From Candidatus Poseidonia sp. (GTDB lineage Archaea > Thermoplasmatota > Poseidoniia > Poseidoniales > Poseidoniaceae): a stretch of DNA of 25,460 nucleotides. The stretch spans positions 1 through 25,460 of the forward strand of contig JALRLQ010000018.1 of assembly GCA_023254365.1 (NCBI GenBank), read 5' to 3'. This document shows, piece by piece, positions 1 through 8,139 of this stretch. Both the position numbers and the translations under genes were made by a program. The first letter of the stretch is position 1. Every line of letters begins with the position of its first letter. The notes below the pieces were generated by a model. That model did no database searches. It was not told the origin of the DNA and saw nothing but the letters and a program-made list of their open reading frames with translations.

Positions 1-154
1 TCACTTCTTCAAGCGCATCATCTTCAAACAACGCAGCGAGATCCCCGTAGGGATTGGCTTGAATATCGCCTTCCACATGGTAGATGGGCGAAGGGTGATT
101 GGCTTCGGTGTAAATGGTCACGCGACCGTATTGTTCCAGTATTTGTTCTGACAT
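1..154 (-). CDS. Partial N-terminus, probable type II/IV (Tad/archaellum-type) secretion ATPase
   Basis: The first 51 codons of a gene that runs off the left edge of the window. It starts at ATG 154, four bases after the stop of the TadC-like gene, so it is in the same operon. The visible segment reads as an 'ILEQYGRVTIY ... PIYHVEG' strand pattern followed by an acidic tail. It resembles the start of the N-terminal domain of archaeal GspE/FlaI-type ATPases, which often begin with a Leu-Glu-x-Tyr segment and a beta-hairpin ending in Y-H/E-V-E. No Walker motif is visible because the gene is cut. The ATPase call rests mainly on its position next to two T2SSF platform genes; in many Tad loci the ATPase precedes them, here it would follow. 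It could also be another pilus accessory protein. Confidence 0.45.
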   Translation of the reverse strand, partial: MSEQILEQYGRVTIYTEANHPSPIYHVEGDIQANPYGDLAALFEDDALEEV

Positions 155-158
155 GCGT

Positions 159-890
159 TCAACCTCCAACGGCCTTCACAGCCCCAAGATACAGGCCCAT
201 CGAGACGGCCATCCACATCGGGAGCCACCACAGCGTGTCTTTGAAACGGCCCATCATTCGACCGGAAACACCGACACCGACGGCGGAGGCAGCTGCGAAA
301 AAGAACGAGAATGTTTGATTGAACGAGGCGATTTGGAAACCCTTGCTGGCGGGTGCGAACAACCCCACGATGAAGGCAATCAACACAGGTAAGCCAACGC
401 TTACAAAGATGATGATAAGCATGCCTCGGCCCGAAAGTTCGGATTCTCGGCGATTCATCAAATCGTTGAGGCGCTCGTAGTCACGGCTCAAATCCGAGAG
501 GATGTCTCGCAAGGATGAGTCTTGCTGAAGCGCCGTTTCAATCAGCATCATGACGCGCTGCACCTGACTGGAACGGGTCTTGGCGGCGAAGGCTGACAGA
601 CTTGCCTCAAAGGAGGAAGCGTGGGCTTCTCGAAGCGTTTCACGCAAGAGCATGGCCAACGGCCCGTCACTTGCTTCGGACTGTTCTTTCATGGCTTCTT
701 GCAAGCCACGTCCTGCACCCACGGAATCGGAAAGGGATTCCAAAAAGGACGGGAGTTCGTTTTCGATGGTGCGACGGCGACGGCGTTCAAGCATCGGTGG
801 AATGCCACCTCCCGCACACGCCAGAGCAATCACCGTCAAGTAAAGCAGCAACGGAGCGTCGTTGAACGATTCAAGGATGCCAAAAATCAT
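159..890 (-). CDS. TadC-like type II secretion system F (T2SSF) membrane platform protein
   Basis: A 243-residue polytopic membrane protein. An N-terminal hydrophobic segment (about residues 12-30) precedes a basic patch (ERRRRR). A helical cytoplasmic domain (about 40-150) follows, with the LPSFLESLSDSVGAG start typical of T2SSF domains of Tad and archaellum platforms. Two or three C-terminal membrane helices come at about 155-178, 190-210 and 218-240. In the family, such proteins form the inner-membrane platform on which the cytoplasmic ATPase drives pilin assembly or retraction. The gene begins three bases after the stop of the TadB-like gene and ends four bases before the next gene, so all three are surely cotranscribed. 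Which paralogue is TadB and which TadC is an inference from order. Confidence 0.8.
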   Translation of the reverse strand: MIFGILESFNDAPLLLYLTVIALACAGGGIPPMLERRRRRTIENELPSFLESLSDSVGAGRGLQEAMKEQSEASDGPLAMLLRETLREAHASSFEASLSAFAAKTRSSQVQRVMMLIETALQQDSSLRDILSDLSRDYERLNDLMNRRESELSGRGMLIIIFVSVGLPVLIAFIVGLFAPASKGFQIASFNQTFSFFFAAASAVGVGVSGRMMGRFKDTLWWLPMWMAVSMGLYLGAVKAVGG

Positions 891-893
891 GTT

Positions 894-1475
894 TCACAAC
901 CCCGGATCCTTGGTGTGGGCCTTCAGCCCAATGAGTGCCATGCCAACGAGCGTGATCATCAAACCCATGTTCACAACGGCGTTGATGGTTGAGGGGGGAG
1001 GCAGTGACATGAACGCTCCGAGGTCGCCCGACATCAATTGAGGCACCAACCCAACGATGGCCAAGATAATCGGTCCAATCATTCCGATGGAGAGCAAGGT
1101 TTCAGGAACACCACCAAGTTCTTCGATGTACTTCTCCACCTCATCGCTTCGTTCTTCTTCCATTCGAGCGCCTTGCTTCTTGAGCGTCTCGACCAAATCC
1201 GTGTTCTGTGTCACGTTGGTATAGAGTGTGTTGAGCAAACGCTTGTACCCTGCAGATTCGGCGACTTTCATCAAATCCTTGAGTTCACGATCCAAGCCCT
1301 TGGAGCTCCCTTTTCGCAAGCGAACCATCATGGCGGAAAAGTCCTCCGAGATGATGCCGTAGCCCCCCCTTCCAATGGTGTGGAGGGCCGCTTCCAAACC
1401 GACACCCGATGACATCAAGACGTCCATGGTACGAATCACATAGAGGAGTTCTCGCTTTTCCTCCAGTTTTCGCAT
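894..1475 (-). CDS. TadB-like type II secretion system F (T2SSF) membrane protein
   Basis: A 193-residue protein with a cytoplasmic helical T2SSF domain (about residues 8-125: a LLYVIRTMDVLMSSGVGLEAAL helix pair) followed by two membrane helices (about 130-150 and 163-185). It is the probable heterodimer partner of the TadC-like protein next to it, together forming the membrane platform of a type IV-pilus-like machine. The start is placed at ATG 1475 because GAGGTGA lies five bases upstream (1481-1487) and overlaps the stop of the preceding gene; an upstream TTG at 1511 would force a 26-base overlap. The N-terminal membrane helix seen in full-length bacterial TadB is absent, as is usual for short archaeal forms. 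Substrate and function of the pilus are not deducible here. Confidence 0.8.
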   Translation of the reverse strand: MRKLEEKRELLYVIRTMDVLMSSGVGLEAALHTIGRGGYGIISEDFSAMMVRLRKGSSKGLDRELKDLMKVAESAGYKRLLNTLYTNVTQNTDLVETLKKQGARMEEERSDEVEKYIEELGGVPETLLSIGMIGPIILAIVGLVPQLMSGDLGAFMSLPPPSTINAVVNMGLMITLVGMALIGLKAHTKDPGL

Positions 1476-1480
1476 TGTGT

Positions 1481-1487
1481 TCACCTC
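1481..1487 (-). promoter_or_regulatory. Shine-Dalgarno site of the TadB-like gene
   Basis: GAGGTGA on the minus strand, five bases before ATG 1475. It overlaps the TGA stop of the preceding gene (1486-1488), which implies translational coupling and fixes the start of the TadB-like protein. Confidence 0.7.
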
Positions 1488-1839
1488 AAATGACGTCTTC
1501 GAGCAACTCAAAATGGAAACTCTCGTTGGAGCTGTCGTATTCCATCACAGCGAAAATGACCTTCACGTCGCGTTCTTCAAACGGGTCGTGAATGTACGGC
1601 TGACCGGTTCGGAACATGGCCACAATGCGCTTGTATTCGTCGAGCGTAATCTCGCCGCGAACGGTGTACATGGTGGATTCCGACCCTTCGTCGTGAAGAT
1701 CGTCACCTTCCTGGCCACGAATCACGGTTCGTGTCAAACGTCGCGTCATGCGGACTTTCATGTCTGCATTTGCAATGCGAACCCAATCTGAACTTGATGT
1801 ACCCGTTGCGGGACGAATAAAGAAATCCATTCCTGCCAT
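1486..1839 (-). CDS. Small beta-rich protein of unknown function, phage baseplate/tail-like pattern
   Basis: I do not recognise a named family with certainty. The 117-residue product (from ATG 1839) has no membrane segment or signal peptide and reads as alternating beta strands. Its order is a strand with basic residues (VRMTRRLTRTVIRG), an acidic loop (about 43-52), a strand with a conserved-looking 'YTVRGEI' (about 58-64), a short helix 'LDEYKRIVAMFRTGQP', and closing strands ending F-H-F-E-L-L-E-D. This layout resembles small phage baseplate or tail proteins that begin R-x-L/I...G-x-E-G and continue with 'G-x-I ... L..L...G.P'. The resemblance is by eye only. AGGGG six bases upstream supports 1839; other in-frame starts are ATG 1830, ATG 1863 and GTG 1866. 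It sits between the RPA pair and the TadB-like gene, 10 bp from the latter. Confidence 0.5.
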   Translation of the reverse strand: MAGMDFFIRPATGTSSSDWVRIANADMKVRMTRRLTRTVIRGQEGDDLHDEGSESTMYTVRGEITLDEYKRIVAMFRTGQPYIHDPFEERDVKVIFAVMEYDSSNESFHFELLEDVI

Positions 1840-1894
1840 GTCTGACCCCTGTAGGTTCCACATCACGAGAAGGACTTGAATGTGTTGGGCCTAT

Positions 1895-2815
1895 TTATTC
1901 ACCAGCGGCAATACGGAACCACCCAAATCGTGGTTCTGAAAGGCGCCCTGATTCAAGCAATTCGTCAAGGCACGCCTCTGCCGTCTCACGCACATGACCT
2001 CGGGCAACGGCGTTTTTCAGAATGGTTTCGTAATCGACACCCTCGCCTTGGTCGAGTTGCCCAACCGCTTGAAGCAGGAATTCACTCAAGTTCTGCCCTC
2101 CTTCTTCCGTGTCCGAGGATGCCTCATCGGTGGTGGGGAGGGACATCATTGGGGGCGGTGTGGTCGCTGCTTCGATGCGTCCTTCAGCGATATCGAGTGC
2201 TTGCATCAAATTGAGTTTGAACGGCTCGACATCGATATCGCCGTAATGGTTGCGTGACACGAGAAGACTGTTTGGCAGTCCGGCTCGTCCGTAGGCATCC
2301 ATGGTCGGCTCGACTTCCAAAGAAGAGGCGTAGGCATTCATTCGCTCCATGGTGCTCTCGCAGGCATCGAGAAGCCAATTGGCGTAAACGTCCCGAGAGA
2401 CCACGCAGGCTTCCTCAGGTCGCAAGGATGTGTAAACGGCCCCCTCGTCGGTTTGAGACCAGCGTGTTTTAGCCGTCATCATCACCAACAGGGGTTCGCC
2501 GTCCTCAAGTCGTTCAACCCACTGGTGAGCCAATTCTCGCATCATTTCTGAATTGTATTCGCCGATGGAGAAGTAATGCAGGCCCGTGGGGTCCCGCAAC
2601 TGTCCTTGGAACAACATCGAACCGTTGCTGGTGTCCCGTTGTTCGAGGCGCTCAAGCAGTCCGGCAGCAACCACGCGATTCACCTTGGCACCCAATTTGG
2701 TGATGATGAAGGAAGGATCGTATTCACCTGAACCCTTTTCGTGAAGGGTGGCGCTTCCAAACTCGGAAGCCAACAACAGGTGGGCCGGCTGCCGAGCAAT
2801 GCGTGCCCGCTCCAT
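1895..2815 (-). CDS. RPA-associated protein (Rpap, COG3390-like OB-fold protein)
   Basis: A 306-residue protein directly downstream of RPA. Known euryarchaeal RPA operons carry an RPA-associated protein (rpap; COG3390) that binds the cognate RPA, an RPA32-like role. The N-terminal half has the expected OB-fold pattern: a R-x-P-A-H-L-L-L-A start, 'AAGLLERLE', then 'FQGQLRDPTGLHYFSIGEYN', where a D-P-T-G turn sits between strands. A Pro/acid-rich linker (about 215-240) leads to a C-terminal winged-helix-like domain (about 241-303) containing 'DYETILKNAVARGHVRETAEACLDELLESGRL'-type helices. The start is ATG 2815, whose A is shared with the TGA stop of RPA (TGATG), a classic translational coupling; GTG 2830 is less likely. 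Confidence 0.8.
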   Translation of the reverse strand: MERARIARQPAHLLLASEFGSATLHEKGSGEYDPSFIITKLGAKVNRVVAAGLLERLEQRDTSNGSMLFQGQLRDPTGLHYFSIGEYNSEMMRELAHQWVERLEDGEPLLVMMTAKTRWSQTDEGAVYTSLRPEEACVVSRDVYANWLLDACESTMERMNAYASSLEVEPTMDAYGRAGLPNSLLVSRNHYGDIDVEPFKLNLMQALDIAEGRIEAATTPPPMMSLPTTDEASSDTEEGGQNLSEFLLQAVGQLDQGEGVDYETILKNAVARGHVRETAEACLDELLESGRLSEPRFGWFRIAAGE

Positions 2816-4500
2816 CAAGCCCACCCCCACAGAGCCCGGAGTTCCGTCGCCCGGAGTTGGGCGTCCTGCTCAACAAGGATCAACCCGTCTGCAAGAATCA
2901 TCGCACCTTGTTCGTCCACGATGGTTCGTCCGGTAATGGCGACGTTCCGCCCCAGCAACCGTTCACGGACGAGTTGGACAAAGCCGAGATCGCCGTGTTC
3001 CTCAACCGAGGCCTGCATGCCATCCTCCGTCATCTCAAGGGAAGCGAGTGAGGCTTCTTTGTTGGTCAACACGGCCGTCGTTGCGCCTGCATCATCAACC
3101 ACCAAACGAAGGCGTATGTCTTGCTCTCCATCGTTTGCACCGTGGTCGTAACATGCACCGTCGCGCAGGACGCGACGGCATTCGGTGCAACGCATGATGA
3201 AACCAGAATCCTCACGAACACTGACGACCATGCCGCTGGTTTCAATGCCGACACGACTCGCACCGGTGGCCAACTCAGCCAGTGGCACACTGACCGCATG
3301 GTTGGTCAAATCCATTGAATCGTCCCATGGAGGCGACTCAAGCACCTCCAACTGGTCGGCGCTGTCAACCGTGATGTCGGGAATGCCCTGCCAGGCTCGT
3401 ACCCGAGCACTCTTGATGCTCACCGTCACCGGGAGATCGGCCACATCGAACGGCAAGGTGTCCCACAAACTGATGCGGCACCGGCCTGTGGGGTCTGCGA
3501 TTTGACCGGACCAGAGGAATTTTTCTTCACCGTCGCGCTCAAATGTTCGTTTTATCAATTCGGTGATTTGAACCACAGCATCAACGTCCCTTGCTCCATC
3601 GGTCAAGCCTGAAATGGTGACGTTGGTCTGCTCAGAAAGGGTTTCCAGGTCGGCGAAGTTGGCATCGTGAAACACCTCAATACGGGTGGTGCGGCCAAAA
3701 TTCAATTCAGGCGTGTTACGGAAACTACGGATTTGAGCTCCGTCGATTTTCAACAAGGTGCCCACTTCGTGGTCAAACGGTTCCCAAGAGAGGAAACCAA
3801 TGGTGCCTGAACCGTCGGCGAGACGACCTCTCACCACATCGATGGAACCTGAACCGTCCTTGCGGTGAATTTGGTCGGGCCGTGATGCCAGCACCCGACC
3901 AACGATGCAAGCGTACCCGTCGGAAGGGAGTTGGTCAATGTCGACGGGGTCGTTAGAGGATGGAACCGTAGCGACCCCTTCTTTCAGCACCACGATGCGC
4001 GTGGACTGGTTAATGTTGAGGGACATCTTTCCGTTGTATTCGTTGACGCTCCCGCCTTCGATTCGAACGATGCTTCCCGCAGCCAAGTTGGCATGCGGGC
4101 CCCAGTCTTTGTAGTCCCAGCGTGTGCGTTCGCCGTTTTCTTCCCAAGGATTGTCTTCGAGCATACCAAACGCAATTTGTTTTTCTTCCCCTCGAATCAT
4201 CTGGTCACGAACGTTGTGCGTGATGATGGCCACTTCGATTTCAACATCCCTGTCAGATCCGGTGAGTTCCGACAACGCAGCGACTTTCTTCGTTTGTCGG
4301 GGTGCTCGTTCGCCTGAAGCGGTCGGTGTAGGCGAGGTGCCGCTCTTGAACCGACGCAAGACGGAACGCATGGCATCTTGAGGAGGAATGTAGAATTCCT
4401 TCTCGTACTTGGCAAAGGCCTCGGAGATTTCGCCTTCATCAGCATCCGGGCACTCGGCGAGAATGGCCTTCACGTAATCGGCATATTTGTCATCAGCCAT
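2815..4500 (-). CDS. rpa: Replication protein A, multi-OB-fold single-stranded DNA-binding protein
   Basis: A 561-residue ssDNA-binding protein used in replication, recombination and repair. After an N-terminal helical segment (1-50) and a Pro/Ser/Thr linker, about four OB folds follow (roughly 85-175, 190-280, 300-385, 415-545). Repeated signatures include 'G-x-I/V-x-x-I-x-G-G-S-V-N-E-Y-N-G', 'ADGSGTIGFLSWE' and 'ADPTGRCRISLWD'. The last OB fold holds a zinc finger C438-x2-C441-x8-C450-x2-H453, as in euryarchaeal RPA41/RPA1. The start is ATG 4500, with GGAGGG seven bases upstream (4508-4513); the in-frame TTG at 4515 overlaps that site and is rejected. It leads an operon with the RPA-associated gene and probably the three pilus-like genes. 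Family assignment is firm; exact domain edges are approximate. Confidence 0.9.
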   Translation of the reverse strand: MADDKYADYVKAILAECPDADEGEISEAFAKYEKEFYIPPQDAMRSVLRRFKSGTSPTPTASGERAPRQTKKVAALSELTGSDRDVEIEVAIITHNVRDQMIRGEEKQIAFGMLEDNPWEENGERTRWDYKDWGPHANLAAGSIVRIEGGSVNEYNGKMSLNINQSTRIVVLKEGVATVPSSNDPVDIDQLPSDGYACIVGRVLASRPDQIHRKDGSGSIDVVRGRLADGSGTIGFLSWEPFDHEVGTLLKIDGAQIRSFRNTPELNFGRTTRIEVFHDANFADLETLSEQTNVTISGLTDGARDVDAVVQITELIKRTFERDGEEKFLWSGQIADPTGRCRISLWDTLPFDVADLPVTVSIKSARVRAWQGIPDITVDSADQLEVLESPPWDDSMDLTNHAVSVPLAELATGASRVGIETSGMVVSVREDSGFIMRCTECRRVLRDGACYDHGANDGEQDIRLRLVVDDAGATTAVLTNKEASLASLEMTEDGMQASVEEHGDLGFVQLVRERLLGRNVAITGRTIVDEQGAMILADGLILVEQDAQLRATELRALWGWA

Positions 4501-4507
4501 GCAACGA

Positions 4508-4513
4508 CCCTCC
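4508..4513 (-). promoter_or_regulatory. Shine-Dalgarno site of rpa
   Basis: GGAGGG on the minus strand, seven bases before ATG 4500. It decides the start of RPA against the upstream in-frame TTG. Confidence 0.65.
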
Positions 4514-4600
4514 AACAGGCGTGTGTGTTCGTGGCCTGTTTGGAGTACAGGCGGCGGGCTTTCGTGCGGGTTGGTTAAGATTGGACACTCCCTTGACCTC

Positions 4601-4620
4601 CATGGGACACCTCACCCATG
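4601..4620. repeat. Short inverted repeat in the rpa upstream region
   Basis: CATGGG and CCCATG arms of six bases separated by eight bases, within the 145-bp gap between tldE and rpa (4516-4660). It lies about 100 bases before the rpa start. It could be a regulator-binding site or the end of the tldE-upstream transcript, or chance. No convincing TATA box was seen beside it; a weak candidate TCTTTATG lies near 4635. Confidence 0.3.
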
Positions 4621-4660
4621 ACGACAGGTCATAAAGAATGCCTCAGATGTTGATGAAGAC

Positions 4661-6070
4661 TCAAGCGGGGTTGACGCGCAGCCCACGCATAAGAAGCACA
4701 TCCGGAACGTGCATGCTCCCAGAGGAATACGACCCCTGACGGCGGACATCGTCCCCAAGCAACACCTCGCCGGTCAGTGCCTTCGCAAGGTTTCCGGACA
4801 AGCCGGCTTGCTTGAGGGCACCCACCACCTCGCCGTCCTGGACGCGAAGAATGGAACTGGTGGTTACCGAGAAATCACCGCTGCTCGGGTTAGCCGTGTG
4901 CGCCCCCATCACGCTGTTCACGACGTACCCGTTGTCCATGGTGGCCAACAAACGGTCCCAGTCGAGTGAGCCTTGCTGGCTGGTCAGGAACAATTCGGTG
5001 CAGCCTGTTGAAGGCGGTGACTGGTGACCGCCTGCCGAAGCCGAACCGGTGGAAGCAGCATGGTCGATACGGCCCTCTGCAACTTGTTGCGCTGCATCAC
5101 GCGTGGACCACAGCATCGTGGTGAGGCGACCTTCTTCAATCAGGCTCTGTTGCCTTCGAGGCACGCCCTCAGCGTCGCGTGAGCCCGAGGACATACCACC
5201 TTCGAGCAACCCGTTATCGGTGATGCTGAGGGCTTCGTTGATGACCGTCTGACCAAATTTCTCCGACCAAAACGATTCCTTGCGAACCATTTTTTCTCCG
5301 GTGATGGCAGGAGGAACCACCATCGAGAACAACGGTGAGAACCCTTCGCTGGTCAAGACCACCGGCGTGTCCACGGCTTCGCTTTCCACCTCGATGGGGT
5401 TTTGCGTGATCTGTGCCCAATGCACGGCTCGTTGAACGCAATCGGGGATATCGGGCAAGAGGGTACGACTGGAGGCTCCTTGATAGGAACTGGTCAACTC
5501 GCCGTCCACATCGATGGAAACCTGCAATCCCACCCCGTGGGAGGTGGTCATACCAACCGAGAGAATCCCTTCGCTGTTCATCAGGCATCCGGCGGTCGCA
5601 GAAACACCGACACCTCCTCCGGTTACCACGGCACGAGCGTCCAAACTTTGGACTTCCGAAAGAATGCTGTCGGCTTGTTCCAACAGGGTTTCAGGACCGA
5701 CGTCCAACAAGCGTTTGTCAAATCGCCCACCAACCTGTTGTGCAGGTTGCTCGGAGGGAAGAACGAAGCCGTTGACAGAGGGTGATTTCTTTGCGATTGC
5801 CAAGGCTTGTTGGACGGCACGCTCAGCTCCGCTCACGTCGACCAGGTGAGCAAATCCAAACCGACCTTGGTCAACGACGCGAACGCCAAAGCCACCTTCC
5901 CCTCCTCCGCCGGCCATGGTGATTTTTCCAGCCTCGATGTCGAGCTCGTGCCCGTAGGACTGGAAACCGACCAAATCCCATTGTTCAACACCGCTCGCCC
6001 TGCAGGCATCAGCGATGACGTTGGCGTTCGCCAACAAACGGTCTTCAGCACCTTCAGGGAGCACGATCAT
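4661..6070 (-). CDS. tldE: TldE/PmbA-family protein, non-catalytic partner of TldD
   Basis: A 469-residue member of the TldD/PmbA (U62) family. In bacteria and archaea TldD and TldE form a heterodimeric metalloprotease that degrades unfolded or small peptides and can process peptide products such as microcin precursors. This copy has the N-terminal beta-alpha domain (about 20-160, with 'GGGGEGGFGVRVV') and the C-terminal domain, including a 'GCTELFLTSQQGS' and 'NGYVVNSVMGAHTANPSSGDFSV' region typical of TldE. It lacks the HExxxH zinc motif that TldD has, so it is the structural partner. Its ATG at 6068-6070 overlaps the tldD stop as ATGA, implying coupled 1:1 synthesis. Length is normal for the family. 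Confidence 0.9.
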   Translation of the reverse strand: MIVLPEGAEDRLLANANVIADACRASGVEQWDLVGFQSYGHELDIEAGKITMAGGGGEGGFGVRVVDQGRFGFAHLVDVSGAERAVQQALAIAKKSPSVNGFVLPSEQPAQQVGGRFDKRLLDVGPETLLEQADSILSEVQSLDARAVVTGGGVGVSATAGCLMNSEGILSVGMTTSHGVGLQVSIDVDGELTSSYQGASSRTLLPDIPDCVQRAVHWAQITQNPIEVESEAVDTPVVLTSEGFSPLFSMVVPPAITGEKMVRKESFWSEKFGQTVINEALSITDNGLLEGGMSSGSRDAEGVPRRQQSLIEEGRLTTMLWSTRDAAQQVAEGRIDHAASTGSASAGGHQSPPSTGCTELFLTSQQGSLDWDRLLATMDNGYVVNSVMGAHTANPSSGDFSVTTSSILRVQDGEVVGALKQAGLSGNLAKALTGEVLLGDDVRRQGSYSSGSMHVPDVLLMRGLRVNPA

Positions 6071-7476
6071 CCCACCAAGGCTTCACGAATGCGCATGACG
6101 GGGCCGCCGTCACCAACCGGCACCGTCTGGCCTTTGCCACAGAAGCCGGGGGAGGCGAGGGCCGCATCTCGGGTGAGACCGTCCACGTTTTTCAGAATCT
6201 GAAGGGTGAGGCCACTGACGCTCACGTCCTTGAGCGGACGGGTCAATTCACCGTTTTCGATGAGCCATGCTTCCTGGGCCGCAAATTGAAACGAGCCTCG
6301 GCCCGTATCGACTTGACCGCCACGAGTGCCGCAGGCGTAAACACCGTACTGGATGTCTTCCATCAACTCGTCCATGTCGGCGTGCTTGCCACCTTGAATC
6401 ATGGTGTTCGACATGCGAACAAGGGGGTGATGCAGCCCGTCTTGGGCACGTGCTCCACCGTTTGGATCCACGCCGAAATGGTGAGCCGTCTCTCGGTGAT
6501 TGAGGTACTCGGTCAACACCCCGTTCTTGATGAGGACCTTTTCACGGGTGTCAACACCTTCATCGTCCACAGGGTAGGCGCCGTAGCCGCCCATCATCGT
6601 CGGGTCGTCGACCACGGTCACGAGTTCGTTGCCGATTTGGTGGCCCAACTTTCCATCGAGGCACGAGTCGCCTGCTGCGACGAGGTCAGCCTCGCAAGGG
6701 TGGCCCAATGCCTCGTGGATGTACACACCGGTAAGGTCGGGGTCAGCGATGAGAGGGAGTTTTCCTGATGGGGCTCGTTCTGCGTCAAGGAGGCGGAGAG
6801 CCGCACGCTGGGCCTGCTCGCCGAGGCCGACCAAGTCGCATGCCTGAATGACTTCCAATCCACCTTGGCCGCCGTGACGGGTGCGGTACGAGACCACCTC
6901 GCCTGAACGCCGAGCGGTGACCATGCCGTGAATCAACGACCGCTGGAAGGACCACACGCGGTCCATGCCTTCGGTGGTCATCAACTCGGTGTGGAGGTGT
7001 TCGTCGCTCCAGCCCGTTCGCACCGAGACAATGTCGTCGTGTCCCGTCGCACCCCTCAGGAGGTCGTTCATGAGGTCCATTTTGGTGTCCAATTCCGTGT
7101 GACGCACGTCCAAGACCGAACGCCAATGCTGCTCGTCCTGAATGACGGGCACCTCCGCCAATCCAATGGGGCGTTCGCCGGCCGCACGTCGCTTAGCGAC
7201 AGCTTTGGCCAGTCGAGTGGTGGACTCAATTTGGTCGGGCAGGGAGGCCAGATCGGTGGTGGAATGCACGCCCCACGCCCCGTCAGCGAGCACCCGCAAG
7301 GTCATGCCCAATTCCTGCCCGGGGATGGCTCGTTCAAGAACACCATCACGCATGGCAACGGTTGACTCGGTGAGCGCTACGACACGAACTTCGGCATAGG
7401 TTGCTCCGAAGTCCCTTGCAGCATCAAGGGCAGCGTTCACTTTTTCTTGGTCCAAATAACGACCCGTAGAGGGCAT
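6067..7476 (-). CDS. tldD: TldD metalloprotease subunit
   Basis: A 469-residue catalytic subunit of the TldD/TldE protease. The zinc motif H-E-A-L-G-H is at residues 254-259, and C446 in 'GFCGKGQ' is in the place of the third zinc ligand known from E. coli TldD. 'GGYGAYPVDDEGVDT' (296-310) and 'NGVLTEYLNHRETA' are standard family segments. The likely start is ATG 7476, preceded at seven bases by AAGGTGA (7484-7490); ATG at 7503 or 7509 and TTG 7515 are alternatives without a good ribosome-binding site. It is followed by tldE with an ATGA overlap and preceded by cgi121 with a 71-bp gap, so it is probably part of the hel308-cgi121-tldDE transcript. Physiological substrate is unknown. Confidence 0.92.
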   Translation of the reverse strand: MPSTGRYLDQEKVNAALDAARDFGATYAEVRVVALTESTVAMRDGVLERAIPGQELGMTLRVLADGAWGVHSTTDLASLPDQIESTTRLAKAVAKRRAAGERPIGLAEVPVIQDEQHWRSVLDVRHTELDTKMDLMNDLLRGATGHDDIVSVRTGWSDEHLHTELMTTEGMDRVWSFQRSLIHGMVTARRSGEVVSYRTRHGGQGGLEVIQACDLVGLGEQAQRAALRLLDAERAPSGKLPLIADPDLTGVYIHEALGHPCEADLVAAGDSCLDGKLGHQIGNELVTVVDDPTMMGGYGAYPVDDEGVDTREKVLIKNGVLTEYLNHRETAHHFGVDPNGGARAQDGLHHPLVRMSNTMIQGGKHADMDELMEDIQYGVYACGTRGGQVDTGRGSFQFAAQEAWLIENGELTRPLKDVSVSGLTLQILKNVDGLTRDAALASPGFCGKGQTVPVGDGGPVMRIREALVG

Positions 7477-7547
7477 GTGGCCTTCACCTTGCTTCGCTGC
7501 CATCACCATGGGCAAAAGGAGTCGGCGGTAGCCTTTGAACCCTCCCC

Positions 7548-8114
7548 CTAACGGTGGGAGGAACTCTGGTCGTCGGCCATCAAGATGTGAGCAATCAACG
7601 CTTCTTGCAGACGCTCATCTGGCCAACCCTCGACATCGATTCCAAGCGTGCTCATTCCCTCTATAGAAAGCGTCATTGGAATCTCTTCGACCGTCCAACC
7701 CAGTTCGTTGACCAAAGCCGCCAAATCAGCCTCAAACCGTTCGGTCTCGGTGGCGGACGGTTGGAGGTGCCCGAGGTCGTTGGCAACCCCTTCGGCAACC
7801 GGGATGGAAGCAACCCATGCGTGTTGTTGTGTATCGGTCCATCCCGCACGGACGAAGGCCTCGGAGATATGGTGTGTGCCTGCAAGGTAACGCAAAAATT
7901 CTGCATCAACCGAGCGAGCGACCATGGCTGAACGAAGTTCGTTTCTCGTGGCTTGAATCCAAGCCGTCCACACCTGGTCCAGCGACTGCACACTGTGTTG
8001 ACCGAGCATCACCCATCGGTTGCTTGGTCGTTGGCGGATGAACGCATCGATGGGCGATAGATCACCGGACGAGCCAAGGCGCACCGCTGCGATGGGAAAC
8101 CGACCCTGCTCCAT
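7548..8114 (-). CDS. cgi121: KEOPS complex subunit Cgi121
   Basis: A 188-residue protein matching the Cgi121/TPRKB family. Cgi121 binds Bud32 and the tRNA 3' end in the KEOPS complex, which makes N6-threonylcarbamoyladenosine (t6A37) on ANN-decoding tRNAs. The recognisable core is 'EFLRYLAGTHHISEAFVRAGW' split over residues 72-92, equivalent to the family's 'L.YL.G..QI..A....G' signature, followed by strand 'HAWVASIPVAE' and C-terminal helices. It is slightly longer than typical archaeal forms of about 150-170 residues, with a short acidic/Ser tail. It lies 25 bp after hel308; Cgi121 genes neighbour Hel308-type helicases in several archaea. No strong ribosome-binding site precedes ATG 8114. 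Confidence 0.78.
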   Translation of the reverse strand: MEQGRFPIAAVRLGSSGDLSPIDAFIRQRPSNRWVMLGQHSVQSLDQVWTAWIQATRNELRSAMVARSVDAEFLRYLAGTHHISEAFVRAGWTDTQQHAWVASIPVAEGVANDLGHLQPSATETERFEADLAALVNELGWTVEEIPMTLSIEGMSTLGIDVEGWPDERLQEALIAHILMADDQSSSHR

Positions 8115-8139
8115 GGTTCAGCCACGCTGTTCCTGTTTT

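Noticed and set aside
4516..4660. Possible short leader ORF (14 codons) upstream of rpa
   Set aside because: No ribosome-binding site and no regulatory codon run; too short to support.
7540..7562. Hairpin CCTCCC...GGGAGG at the end of cgi121, as a terminator
   Set aside because: It is followed by no T-run, the stem is short, and it overlaps the cgi121 stop codon; tldD is probably transcribed through it.
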